From: DASUZD01 sp036377055
GTDB lineage: Bacteria > Actinomycetota > Thermoleophilia > Gaiellales > Gaiellaceae
DNA length: 22,937 nt
Direction of reading: 5' to 3'
Assembly (NCBI GenBank): GCA_036377055.1
Contig: DASUZD010000002.1
Coordinates: 1-22,937, forward strand
Of this stretch, positions 6,279 to 14,023 are shown one piece after another. The position numbers and the translations under genes were made by a program. Each line of letters starts with the position of its first letter. Position 1 is the stretch's first letter. The notes under the pieces were generated by a model, which saw only the letters and a program-made list of their open reading frames with translations, did not search any database and was not told the DNA's origin.

Positions 6279-8008
6279 GGCGCAGGCGGCGGCCGCTTCT
6301 CGTCGTGCTGGCGGCGGCCGCCGCCGGGCTCGCTCTGCCCCCGTCGGCGTTCGCGCACGCCGCGCTCCTCCATACCTCGCCGTCGGCGAGCGTCACGGTC
6401 CCCCGCGCTCCGGATCGGATCACGCTCACCTACAGCGAGCCCGTCGAGCCGAAGTTCGCGATCGTCTCGGTCACCGACGCGGGGGGCCACCAGATCACCG
6501 CCGGCCGGCCGACGCGATCGCCGACGAACGCCGACGAGCTGGTCCAGCGGATCGGCCGCGTCCCGGAGGGCTGGTACCTCGTCTTCTGGCGCGCGATCTC
6601 GGTGGACGGCCACCCGGTGCGGGGCGCGTTCACGTTCGCCGTCGGCCCGAACCCAGGTCCCGCGCCGCAGTTCGTCATCCCGTCGATCAGCGAGACGGCC
6701 GCGACGCCGGTGCTGCTCGTCTTCCGCTGGATCGTCTTCCTGACGATGATGAGCGCGATCGGGCTGTTCGTCCTCCGGACGATCACCGCCCGGCCGCTCG
6801 TGCGAACCTTGCGAGGCTCGTCGCTTCGCGCGATCGCCGGCGCGTTCTGGGTCTCGCTCGCGCTCGCGCTGGTCTCGATCCCGCTCTACGTCTACTTCGC
6901 AACGGCGAAGTTCTCGCTGCGCTCGACGACGGACTTCGCCGGCGTGTTCCCGCTTCTGCGCTCCTCCGCGTTCGGCCGCGGCTTCCTCGACCTCGAGCTC
7001 GCGCTCGCGCTGTTCGCGCTGGCGGCTGCGATCTCGCTCTGGCTCGACCGGCCGGACCGCCCCGTACGGTCCGTCGCGGAGCTGCTCGCGTCCGCGGGCG
7101 CGTTCGCCGCCGCCGCGGCGTGCCTGCTCGTTCCGGGGCTCGCCGGCCACGCCGCGCAGACCTCCCCGCGAGGCTTGACGGTCGCGGCCGACTGGATCCA
7201 CCTCGCGGCCGGGTCGATCTGGGTCGGCGGCCTCTGCGGCCTGCTCGTCCTCTACCGGAGCACGGCGGAGCTGATCCGCGTCGCCGCGCTCTCGTTCGTC
7301 GTGCCCCGCTTCTCGAACACGGCCTTCGCGTCCGTGAACCTGCTGATCGCGAGCGGGATTGCGGCGACGCTCGTCCACGTCCCGACGCTCGCGTCGATGT
7401 GGCAGACCTCGTACGGCAAGACGCTGACCGTGAAGATCGCCCTGCTCGTCGCGGCCGGCATGCTCGCGTCGGTCAACCTCGCACGGACGAAGCCGAGGCT
7501 TCAGGCCGCTGCCGCGCATCCCGGGCGGGCGGCCGGCGCGGCCGTCCTGCTCCGGCGGCTCGTGGGTGGCGAGGTCGTGTTCGTGTTCGGCGCCGTCTTC
7601 GCGGCCGCGCTCCTCTCGAGCCTCGCCCCGCCGTCGAAGGCGCTTGCGAAGATCGGCAAGGCCGAGGCGCGCGTCGGCCCGGGCGCCTTCTCGCGGCACG
7701 TGACGAAGGACGGGTACGACCTCGACTTCCGCGTCTCGCCGAACCGGGCGGCGCTGCCGAACTCGTTCGTCGTCAGGATCACGAAGGACGGCAAGCCGGT
7801 ACGGAACGCGTCGGTCGTGACGCGATTCGACATGCTGGACATGGACATGCAGGAGCTCTCGTACTCATTCCCCGAGCGCCAGCCTGGCGTCTACTCGCGC
7901 TCGGCACCGGCGCTCGTGATGGTCGGGCACTGGGGGCTCCAGTACCAGATCACGATTCCGGGCCAGACACCGATCGACGTGCTGCTCGTGGACAGGGCTG
8001 CCGGATGA
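6275..8008 (+). CDS. copCD: CopC-CopD fusion with C-terminal YtkA/FixH-like domain
   Basis: 577 residues from GTG 6275 (GTGA overlap with ycnI). Residues 1-27 are an Arg-rich signal peptide ending SAFA. The mature chain starts at His28 (HAALLHTSP), as in CopC. With Asp111 and His113 (SVDGHPVRG), this gives the CopC Cu(II) site. About 28-128 is the CopC domain. About 145-440 is a CopD-type domain of roughly eight helices, with the conserved-looking GHAAQTSPRGLTVAADWIH and SIWVGGL. About 455-577 reads as a YtkA/FixH-like outer domain (FDMLDMDMQELSY, PGVYSRSAPALVMVGHWGLQ) rich in Met. CopC/CopD handle copper outside the membrane and import it. The three-part fusion suggests one polypeptide doing binding and transport. 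Confidence 0.92.
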   Translation: MRRRRRPLLVVLAAAAAGLALPPSAFAHAALLHTSPSASVTVPRAPDRITLTYSEPVEPKFAIVSVTDAGGHQITAGRPTRSPTNADELVQRIGRVPEGWYLVFWRAISVDGHPVRGAFTFAVGPNPGPAPQFVIPSISETAATPVLLVFRWIVFLTMMSAIGLFVLRTITARPLVRTLRGSSLRAIAGAFWVSLALALVSIPLYVYFATAKFSLRSTTDFAGVFPLLRSSAFGRGFLDLELALALFALAAAISLWLDRPDRPVRSVAELLASAGAFAAAAACLLVPGLAGHAAQTSPRGLTVAADWIHLAAGSIWVGGLCGLLVLYRSTAELIRVAALSFVVPRFSNTAFASVNLLIASGIAATLVHVPTLASMWQTSYGKTLTVKIALLVAAGMLASVNLARTKPRLQAAAAHPGRAAGAAVLLRRLVGGEVVFVFGAVFAAALLSSLAPPSKALAKIGKAEARVGPGAFSRHVTKDGYDLDFRVSPNRAALPNSFVVRITKDGKPVRNASVVTRFDMLDMDMQELSYSFPERQPGVYSRSAPALVMVGHWGLQYQITIPGQTPIDVLLVDRAAG

Positions 8009-8106
8009 ACGGCCCCGCCGTCAAGCTCCTCGCCGCCCTGATCGCACTCTGCGCCGGCGCGGCGGCTTGGCTCGTGATCGCGCTCCTCGCGCGCTCCACG
8101 TTCTAG
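8005..8106 (+). CDS. 33-residue single-helix membrane peptide
   Basis: A small frame starting at an ATGA overlap with the CopC-CopD stop. It encodes MNGPAVKLLAALIALCAGA followed by a hydrophobic AWLVIALLARSTF tail. Nearly the whole peptide can span the membrane once, with one Lys near the N-terminus and one Arg near the C-terminus. The coupled start and continuing high-GC codon use support a real gene. A role as a small partner of CopC-CopD is inference. Its TAG stop lies inside the left CTAG end of the 173-bp inverted repeat, so an insertion could have set or altered its end. Confidence 0.6.
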   Translation: MNGPAVKLLAALIALCAGAAAWLVIALLARSTF

Positions 8107-8274
8107 GAGGGCTTGGCGGAACATCCGTTGTGCCGCCCGCGGCACGCTGCTCGCCCCGAGGCCGCGTCCTCAGTCGCGCCCGTATCGGACTGATACGGGC
8201 ACTCCCTGCGTCCTTGCCTCGGAACGAGCATCGAACCGCGTGCGACGAAGCACGTTCCGCCAAGCCCTCCTAGA
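8102..8274. repeat. 173-bp nested inverted repeat with 21-bp perfect ends and a central hairpin (MITE-like or bidirectional terminator)
   Basis: The first 21 bases (8102-8122, tctaggagggcttggcgg then aac) are the exact reverse complement of the last 21 (8254-8274). The arms stay similar inward. Over 34 aligned bases (about 8133-8166 against the reverse complement of the right arm) roughly 25 match. The centre is a perfect 9-bp hairpin (8178-8200, loop ggact). Its midpoint (8189) is within 1 base of the midpoint of the whole repeat (8188). Both ends carry CTAG (8103-8106 and 8270-8273), and the TAG stops of both converging genes lie in those CTAGs. No coding frame is supported inside. It may be a MITE-like insertion with a CTAG target duplication or a large shared terminator. 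Confidence 0.75.
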
Positions 8275-9211
8275 CAACGGCCGCCTCGGCCAGCGCCGCG
8301 CGCAGGTGCTCGACGGCGCCCACGACGTACTCCTCGTCGAAGGGCGGCGGCAGCTTCGGCGACAGTTCACTCCACGCGAGCGCTCGGCATACGCGACCGA
8401 GGAGGTGCGCGATCGGGAAGACGTCGCGCAGAGCGGCGAGCGGGGCGAACCGCGTCCACGGCTCCAGGTAGGCGTCCCGGAGCCGGGCGAGCTCCGGCGC
8501 GTCGTCACCGAGCTCGAGCCCGTATCCAACCGAGCCGAGCGTGACGACCAGCGTGAAGAAGGGGTGGGAGACGCACGCGTCGCCCCAGTCGAAGAAGACG
8601 TACCGCCCGTCGCGGACGAAGACGTTGCCGTCGTGGAAGTCGTCGTGCTGGATCGTCTCCGGCACGCCGGGCGCGGCCAGCTCGTCGCAGAGCCGCTCGA
8701 CCTCGAGCGCGTGGGCGGCGCGGCGCTCGTCGGCGCTGAGCGCGCCGCCGACGTCCTCCACGAGCCGTGCGTACGCGGACGGAAGTGCCGCGAGCCGACG
8801 GTCGGGGGCGCCCGCGTCGAGGAAGACGTCGCGGTCGACCGCAGCGTCGAGCTGGAGGTCGGCGTAAAGCGGCAGGAGCTCGGCCCAGCGGTCGAGGAGC
8901 TCGCGCCCCGCGGCGAGCTCGCGCAGCCGTGTACCGGCGTCCCGCTGGAGCATCCACCCGCTGGCGCGATCGAGAGCGATCAGCTCCGGAACCAGGTCCG
9001 GCTGCCGCCGGGCGAGCACCTCGACGACGGCGCCCTCGTGCGCGAGCAGCGGGATGCTGGCCTTGAACCAGACGGCGCCGGCCGGCGTCGGGACGCGCAT
9101 CGCCGTCGCCCACGGGCGGACGTGCGGCTGCTCGATCTCGCCGGCGACCTCGACATGCCTGGAGATCCACGCGATCGCGCTCTCGCGCCACGCGAGATCG
9201 GTCCAGATCAT
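8270..9211 (-). CDS. aminoglycoside phosphotransferase (APH)-family kinase
   Basis: 313 residues. ATG 9211 overlaps the TGA of the upstream gene (ATGA), which fixes the start; the open frame further upstream is only the shadow of that gene. The kinase-like fold is recognised by the catalytic loop QHDDFHDGNVFV (Asp as base, Asn for metal) and by FFDWGDACVSHPF, which carries the metal-binding Asp. The N-lobe has WFKASIP with the likely ATP-binding Lys. APH-family members phosphorylate small molecules such as antibiotics, choline, sugars or homoserine. The substrate here is unknown, and no resistance function should be assumed. It is the last gene of a minus-strand unit with the lipoprotein hydrolase. 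Its TAG stop lies in the right end of the 173-bp repeat. Confidence 0.82.
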   Translation of the reverse strand: MIWTDLAWRESAIAWISRHVEVAGEIEQPHVRPWATAMRVPTPAGAVWFKASIPLLAHEGAVVEVLARRQPDLVPELIALDRASGWMLQRDAGTRLRELAAGRELLDRWAELLPLYADLQLDAAVDRDVFLDAGAPDRRLAALPSAYARLVEDVGGALSADERRAAHALEVERLCDELAAPGVPETIQHDDFHDGNVFVRDGRYVFFDWGDACVSHPFFTLVVTLGSVGYGLELGDDAPELARLRDAYLEPWTRFAPLAALRDVFPIAHLLGRVCRALAWSELSPKLPPPFDEEYVVGAVEHLRAALAEAAVV

Positions 9212-9972
9212 CCGCGCTCGGCGCGAGCGCGCTCCACGATGCGGTCGACCCGGGTCCAGAAGGCGGCCTTCGCCGCGGGCGTGACCTCGAGCGGCGACGT
9301 GTGCGTCGCCACGAAGCCGCCGTGCGAGCGGATCACGGCGACGGAGACCCGGTCCGGCGGGAAGTTCGCGGCCTGGAGGCGGAGGAGCAGCTGGTGGCCG
9401 CCTGCGCCGTCGACGACGGAGTCGTGGTCGCCGACAAGGATCGTGAAGCGGGCGCGCTTGTCGACGGTGCGCAGGTCGAGCGGCGGGTCGGCGGGATCTT
9501 GGCCGGCCGGGAACAGGTTCACGACCTCGGCCGGTGCAGGCCCGGCGAGCCGAGCGACGGCGGCGTAGTCGGCCACGAGCTCGCCGCCGCGCGAGTAGCC
9601 GATCGCGACGAGCGGGACCCGCGGCGCGTCGAGGCGCCCTAGCGCAAGCCGCATGCCGACCACCAGGTGCCGCACGGCGCCGCGGCTGCCGAGCAGGCGC
9701 TCGTAGCGCGGGTAGATCACGGCGCTTCCCTGCCTCGCCAGGTGCTCGAGCCACGGCCGGTGATTCACGGGCGTGGTCTCTCCGAGCCCGAGCCCGTGCA
9801 CGAAGACGACGAGGCTGCGGGGCCGGCCGGCTGGGCGGAAGATCCAGGCCTCGTCGGCGCCGCGCCCGACCCGCTCTTCGACTAGCCGTTGCGTGACCGA
9901 GTGGCGCGGCGACCCGCAGCCGGCGGCGGAGACGAGGACCAGGACAGCCAGAGCGAGGAGCGCGCGGGGGAT
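9208..9972 (-). CDS. lipoprotein alpha/beta-hydrolase with no clear start codon
   Basis: The alpha/beta-hydrolase core is clear. It has a first strand ending VVFVHGLGLGE, a nucleophile elbow AIGYSRGGEL (GxSxG), an LVGDHDSVVDG acid region and a late His (RSHGGF). The first canonical start in frame is GTG 9801, but that Val lies inside the first core strand. Reading upstream in frame gives about 57 more sensible residues. They include a hydrophobic stretch ending VSAAGCGS, a good lipobox with Cys at about 9918-9916. An in-frame TGA follows at 9981-9979. No ATG, GTG or TTG exists between them. ATC 9972 (one base from ATG) or CTG 9951 are the only candidates. Probable surface lipoprotein hydrolase, coupled by ATGA to the APH gene. 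Confidence 0.65.
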   Translation of the reverse strand: MPRALLALAVLVLVSAAGCGSPRHSVTQRLVEERVGRGADEAWIFRPAGRPRSLVVFVHGLGLGETTPVNHRPWLEHLARQGSAVIYPRYERLLGSRGAVRHLVVGMRLALGRLDAPRVPLVAIGYSRGGELVADYAAVARLAGPAPAEVVNLFPAGQDPADPPLDLRTVDKRARFTILVGDHDSVVDGAGGHQLLLRLQAANFPPDRVSVAVIRSHGGFVATHTSPLEVTPAAKAAFWTRVDRIVERARAERG

Positions 9973-10013
9973 GCTCGATCAGACGTGCCGTGGGCGGCGA
10001 AGTTGCGCCGGCG

Positions 10014-11987
10014 TCAGGCCGCCGCGACGGGCTCGACCGATCCGACCGGCAGCTCGACGCGGAAGCACGCCCCCGCGCCCTCCTCCGTGGTCACGCCGAT
10101 CGAGCCGCCGTGCGCCTCCGTGATCGCCTTCGCGATCGAGAGGCCGAGGCCGGTCCCCGGCGTCGCGTTCTCCGTCGCCCGCTTCGCGCGGAAGAACCGC
10201 TCGAACAGGCGCTCCTGCTCGTCCAGGGGGACCCCCGGCCCAGTGTCCACGACCTCGAGCACCGCCGCGCCGTCGGACGGCGATACCCGCACCAGGACGC
10301 GGCCCGCCGCGGGCGTGAACTTGATCGCGTTCGACAGGAGGTTGTCGACGAGCTGGGCCAGCCGCGCCGGGTCGCCGAGCAACCGGGGGACGGTCTCGCA
10401 GTCCGAGCGAAGCTCGACCTGCGCCTGCGCGGCGAGCGGCTCCGCGGCCTCGACGCAGCCCGCCACGACGGACGCGAGGTCGACCTCGCCCCGGTCGAGC
10501 GTGAGCTTTCCCGCCTCGACCTGCGCGACGAAGAGGAGGTCGCCGACCAGGCGCAGCAGCCGATCCGCGTTTCGCCCGACGACCTCGAGGAACCGCCGGT
10601 GCTCCTCGTCGAGGCGATCCGTGTCGTCGAGGACGAGGTCGAGGTAGCCGCGGATCGACGTGAGCGGCGTCCGCAGCTCGTGCGAGACGAGCGCGACGAA
10701 CTCGTCCTTCATGCGGTCGACCTCGCGGAGCCGCTCGTTCTGGGCGCGCGCACGCGCGAGCAGCCGGTCGCGCTGCGACTCGATCGCCCGGCGCTCGGTG
10801 ACGTCGATCGCGAACCCTTGCCAGTAGCGCGTCGCACCGTACTCGTCGAGCACGGGAACGGCAGTGTCGTGGACCCAGATCACGCGCCCGTCTCGTCCAA
10901 CGAACCGGTACTCGGAGTCGAGCGTCGACGCCTCGGTCTTGCACTGCCGCTCCCGCTCGAGCACCGTGTCGCGGTCGTCAGGGTGGAGGCACCTCGTGAA
11001 CATGCCGGGGTCGTTCAGCCATTCCTCTGCGGTGTAGCCGACCAGGTCCTCGATCTGCGGGCTGATGTAGGTCATCGGCCCGTCGACCTCGATCGAGTCG
11101 ATGTAGGTGACCAGCGGGAGGCGCTCGGCGAGCGTCCGGTACCGCTCCTGCGCCTTCCGGAGCTCCTCCTCGCTCTCCATTCGGGACGTGACGTTCGTCA
11201 TGTAGCCCTGGAGGTAGAGCGGATTGCCGTCGTCGTCGCGCGCGACGGCGGAGTCGTCGTGGACCCAGACGACGCTCCCGTCACGCGCGACGAGCCGGTA
11301 CTCGATCTGGATCGGCTCGAACCCGGCGTGGGCGTTGGCGAAGGCGCTCAGCACGCGGTCGCGGTCCTCGGGGTGCAGCACCTTGCCGAAGAGCTCCGGG
11401 TCTCTCGCCCACTCCTCCGGCGGCCACCCGACGAGCGCCTCCATCTGCGGGCTGACGTAGGACGCGCTGGAGGTGCCGAACTGCTCGATGTACGTGACGC
11501 CGCGAAGCTGCTCGACCAGCATCCGGAATCGGCGCCGCGCCGCCCCCTCCGACTGCGACAGGCGGCGGAGCTCGAGCTGCGTGATCGCCTGGCGCGCGAT
11601 CGCACGGAGCGCGTCGGCCTGCGCAGCGGTCAGCTCGCGCGGACGCTGGTCGAGGACGCAGACGGCGCCCAGCCGGGCCCCGCTGGGCGCGACGAGCGGA
11701 GCGCAGGCGAAGAAACGGACGCCTAGGGCGGAGACCGCCAGCTCGCGGTAGCGCTCGTCGTTCGCCGCGTCGGAGACGACGAACACATCGTCAGTGACCA
11801 TCGCCTCCGCGGAGAGCGCCAGGTCGCGCGGGATCTCGTCCACCTCGACCCCGGTCCGCGCCTTGAGCCAGACCCGGTCGGAGTCGACGAGTGCAATCGA
11901 CGCGATCGGGGCGTCGCAGACGGCGGCCGCGAGTCCGGCCAGATCGTCGAAGTCGTGCTCGCGCGCGGACGGCGGCGCCTGCACCAC
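10014..11987 (-). CDS. soluble GAF-PAS-PAS sensor histidine kinase
   Basis: 657 residues from GTG 11987 (a second GTG follows at 11984). Domain order: GAF (about 10-165, with GVRFFACAPLVAPSGARLGAVCVLDQ), PAS 1 (about 178-290, SYVSPQMEALVGWPPEEW), PAS 2 (about 305-412, TYISPQIEDLVGYTAEEW), HisKA (about 425-490) and HATPase (about 525-650). The phosphoacceptor is His436 in VSHELRTPL. The ATPase has the N-box LVDNLLSNAIKF and the G-boxes DTGPGVP and GTGLGLS. The two PAS domains resemble each other closely (HPEDRD and HPDDRD; DGSVVWVHD and DGRVIWVHD) and probably arose by duplication. No transmembrane helix is present, so it senses a cytoplasmic signal. It lies 6 bp after its response regulator. 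Confidence 0.93.
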   Translation of the reverse strand: MVQAPPSAREHDFDDLAGLAAAVCDAPIASIALVDSDRVWLKARTGVEVDEIPRDLALSAEAMVTDDVFVVSDAANDERYRELAVSALGVRFFACAPLVAPSGARLGAVCVLDQRPRELTAAQADALRAIARQAITQLELRRLSQSEGAARRRFRMLVEQLRGVTYIEQFGTSSASYVSPQMEALVGWPPEEWARDPELFGKVLHPEDRDRVLSAFANAHAGFEPIQIEYRLVARDGSVVWVHDDSAVARDDDGNPLYLQGYMTNVTSRMESEEELRKAQERYRTLAERLPLVTYIDSIEVDGPMTYISPQIEDLVGYTAEEWLNDPGMFTRCLHPDDRDTVLERERQCKTEASTLDSEYRFVGRDGRVIWVHDTAVPVLDEYGATRYWQGFAIDVTERRAIESQRDRLLARARAQNERLREVDRMKDEFVALVSHELRTPLTSIRGYLDLVLDDTDRLDEEHRRFLEVVGRNADRLLRLVGDLLFVAQVEAGKLTLDRGEVDLASVVAGCVEAAEPLAAQAQVELRSDCETVPRLLGDPARLAQLVDNLLSNAIKFTPAAGRVLVRVSPSDGAAVLEVVDTGPGVPLDEQERLFERFFRAKRATENATPGTGLGLSIAKAITEAHGGSIGVTTEEGAGACFRVELPVGSVEPVAAA

Positions 11988-11993
11988 TCGAGA

Positions 11994-12689
11994 CTACTCG
12001 GGCAGCGGCCGGTAGCGATAGCCGAAGCCGCGCACGGTCTCGATCGGGACGTCGTGCGGCGTCTCCGGATCGAGCTTCCGGCGCAGGTAGCCGACGTAGA
12101 GCTTCACCTGGTCGCCCCCGACTCCGTAGGCGTCGCCCCAGACGAGCTCGAGCAGCTGCTCGCGCGAGAGCACCTGGCGCGGGTGGCGGACGAACGCCGC
12201 GAGGAGCCGGAACTCGAGCGGCGTCAGCGCGACCTCCCGCTCGCCGACGGCGACCGCGTGCTGGCCGAAGTCGATGCTGAGGAAGGCGTCTGCGTACGTG
12301 TCCGGCGCCGCCCGCGCGCCCGAGTGCGCCCGCCGCAGCAGGGCCTGCACGCGCGCGACGAGCTCCTGGCGGCCGAAGGGCTTCACGACGTAGTCGTCCG
12401 CGCCCGCGCCGAGCGCCCGGACCTTCTCGAGCTCCGATGCGGCGGCCGTGAGCACCATCACCGGGAGGTCGCTGACGTCGCGGATCCGCTCGAGCGTCTG
12501 CCAGCCGTCGAGCTCCGGCATCGTCACGTCGAGCACGACGAGGTCGGGGCGGGCGTCGAACACCACCCGGAGCGCCCCCTTCCCGTCCGAGGCGTCGACG
12601 ACCTGGTGGCCGGCGCGCTCGAGCAGCGCCCGGAGCAGGCTTCTGATGTCGGGGTCGTCGTCGACGACGAGGACGCGGGCATCCTTCAT
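11994..12689 (-). CDS. OmpR-family response regulator
   Basis: 231 residues. The receiver domain (1-118) has acidic residues Asp10-Asp12, phosphoacceptor Asp54 (LVVLDVTMPELDG), Thr81 and Lys103 (YVVKPFG). The winged-helix DNA-binding domain (about 138-231) is typical of OmpR/PhoB, with LTPLEFRLLAAFVRHPRQVLSREQL, VKLYVGYLRRKLD and VRGFGYRY. ATG 12689 gives a normal receiver start (MKDARVLVVDDDPD), although the frame is open upstream. It forms a two-component pair with the histidine kinase just downstream and is divergent from the degenerate receiver at 12747, with 57 bp between them. Targets cannot be read from the sequence. Confidence 0.95.
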   Translation of the reverse strand: MKDARVLVVDDDPDIRSLLRALLERAGHQVVDASDGKGALRVVFDARPDLVVLDVTMPELDGWQTLERIRDVSDLPVMVLTAAASELEKVRALGAGADDYVVKPFGRQELVARVQALLRRAHSGARAAPDTYADAFLSIDFGQHAVAVGEREVALTPLEFRLLAAFVRHPRQVLSREQLLELVWGDAYGVGGDQVKLYVGYLRRKLDPETPHDVPIETVRGFGYRYRPLPE

Positions 12690-12746
12690 ACGGCTTTCAT
12701 ACCAGAGCGTCCCGGCATTCCTCCCGCGCTCGCCGACCATCCGAGC

Positions 12747-13070
12747 ATGGCCCGAGTCCTGATCGCCGAGCCGTATCCGGAGGTGCGCGAGCTCCTGGCC
12801 CTGATCGTCACGCGGCTCGGGCACACGGCCGTCCTTCCTGACGACCCGCCCGCGGCGATCGACCTGCTGGTCGCGGAACCGGCCGCGCACGGCGCGCTCG
12901 AGCTCGCGCACGCGTTGCGCGCGACGCGTCCCGACCTGCCGATCGTCGTCGTCAGCTTCCTCCCCCAGCCGGCGGCGTGGACGACCCTCGGCCCCGCGGC
13001 CTACGTGCTGAAGCCGTTCACGGTCGTCCAGCTCCAGGCGGCGGTCGAGTCGGCACTCGTCCGCGGCCTA
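12747..13070 (+). CDS. degenerate receiver-domain protein without its own stop codon
   Basis: ATG 12747 starts a receiver-like fold: MARVLIAEPYPEVRELLALI, a strand DLLVAEP, a strand PIVVVSF and AYVLKPF. The usual Asp-Asp pair is Ala7-Glu8. The phosphoacceptor Asp position holds Glu44. The Lys of the VLKPF motif is kept. It is therefore probably not phosphorylated; Glu may mimic the active state (inference). The receiver fold is complete at about residue 107. However, the frame has no stop until 14058-14060. The rest lies antisense to the clearly real gene 13068-13985, so the coordinates here mark only the recognisable domain. It could be a real gene with a lost stop, a gene with a long antisense tail, or a decaying one. 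Confidence 0.55.
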
Positions 13071-13985
13071 CTCGAGCACCGCCGCGAAGACGGCGGCGCC
13101 GAGGGCGACCGCCGCCGCGCTCGCCCAGATCATCACTGCGAGCGTGAGGCGGGCCGCCGTTCCCGGCAGCAGCGAGAGGACGATCGCGTGCGTGAACACC
13201 GGGATCTTGCTGGCGCCGACGGCCAGGCCGAGCAAGCCCAGCGCACCGGCGGCGAGCACCCGCGTCTCGGGCCGGCCGCGCACGAGGACGGCGACGCCGA
13301 CGGCGGCGAAGAGGACCTCGGTGGCGCCTTCGACCCAGCGGCCTTCCGACGCGTTCGCGTCAAACCCGAAGCCCGCGGCGGTCGCGACGACGGACGCGAC
13401 GACGATGCCACCCAGCGCGAACGCACCGAGCTCCAGGTAGCGCGGGCTGCGGCGCAGCAGGAGCAGCGCGGCAGCCGCGACGAACGGCACTCCCACGACC
13501 GCCCAAGGCCACGCCGCGGGAGCAGGAAGACGCACGAGCGTTCCGGACAGCCGAGCCCGGTGCCCGTCGACGACGAGCGGGACCGCCCACTTCCCGTGCG
13601 TCGTCCGTGCGCGCAGTCCGCGGAGCCTGGCGTCGTGCCAGACGACGCGCGGCCCGCTCTTCTGGATCCGGACCGCGGCCGCGGCCGACGTCGGCGCGCT
13701 CTTGAAGATCGTCGCGTCGTGCGAGTCGACGCGAGCGAACGGCTCGCCGAGGTAGCCGAGAAGCGTGACGCGATGGCCGGGCAGGGCGGAGAGGCCCAGC
13801 GCGAGGTCACCCGGATAGACGCGTGCGACGACGCCGCGAGGCACGTGCGTGATCGTCGCCCGGTAGCTGACCGCGACGGTGCCGGTGCGGATGTGCGCCG
13901 AGGCCGCCGCGGGCCACGCGAGCGCCATCACGACCCCGACGAGGACGAATCGACGCACGCTTCGCCGGAGCCCGAGCGCCGCCAT
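13068..13985 (-). CDS. exported membrane protein with predicted N-terminal His, copper-type context
   Basis: 305 residues from ATG 13985. The signal peptide (RRFVLVGVVMALAWPAAASA) ends before His31, so the mature chain would begin HIRTGT, the same arrangement as the YcnI and CopC proteins 6-8 kb away. The outer domain (about 31-150) has YRATITHVPRGVVARVYPG, VTLLGYLGEPFARV, VVWHDARL and GKWAVPLVVDGHRARLSGTL. About six transmembrane helices follow to the end. As I recall, actinobacterial proteins with a GYxGEPY...WHDHR...VPLxVDG pattern occur with copper genes, but no named family is certain to me. A role in copper handling is inference from the N-terminal His and the pattern. It lies about 38 bp downstream of the lipoprotein gene on the same strand. 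Confidence 0.75.
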   Translation of the reverse strand: MAALGLRRSVRRFVLVGVVMALAWPAAASAHIRTGTVAVSYRATITHVPRGVVARVYPGDLALGLSALPGHRVTLLGYLGEPFARVDSHDATIFKSAPTSAAAAVRIQKSGPRVVWHDARLRGLRARTTHGKWAVPLVVDGHRARLSGTLVRLPAPAAWPWAVVGVPFVAAAALLLLRRSPRYLELGAFALGGIVVASVVATAAGFGFDANASEGRWVEGATEVLFAAVGVAVLVRGRPETRVLAAGALGLLGLAVGASKIPVFTHAIVLSLLPGTAARLTLAVMIWASAAAVALGAAVFAAVLE

Positions 13986-14023
13986 CGCGCGCGCGAGTCT
14001 AGTAGGTCGACCGCGCGCGCAGA

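Noticed and set aside
8107..8269. Short frames inside the inverted repeat (for example minus 8021-8263)
   Set aside because: They are Arg/Ser-rich translations of a palindromic region with no ribosome-binding site or recognisable motif.
11955..12746. Long open plus-strand frame opposite the response regulator
   Set aside because: It is the antisense shadow of clear RR codons. Only the part from ATG 12747 gives a recognisable protein.
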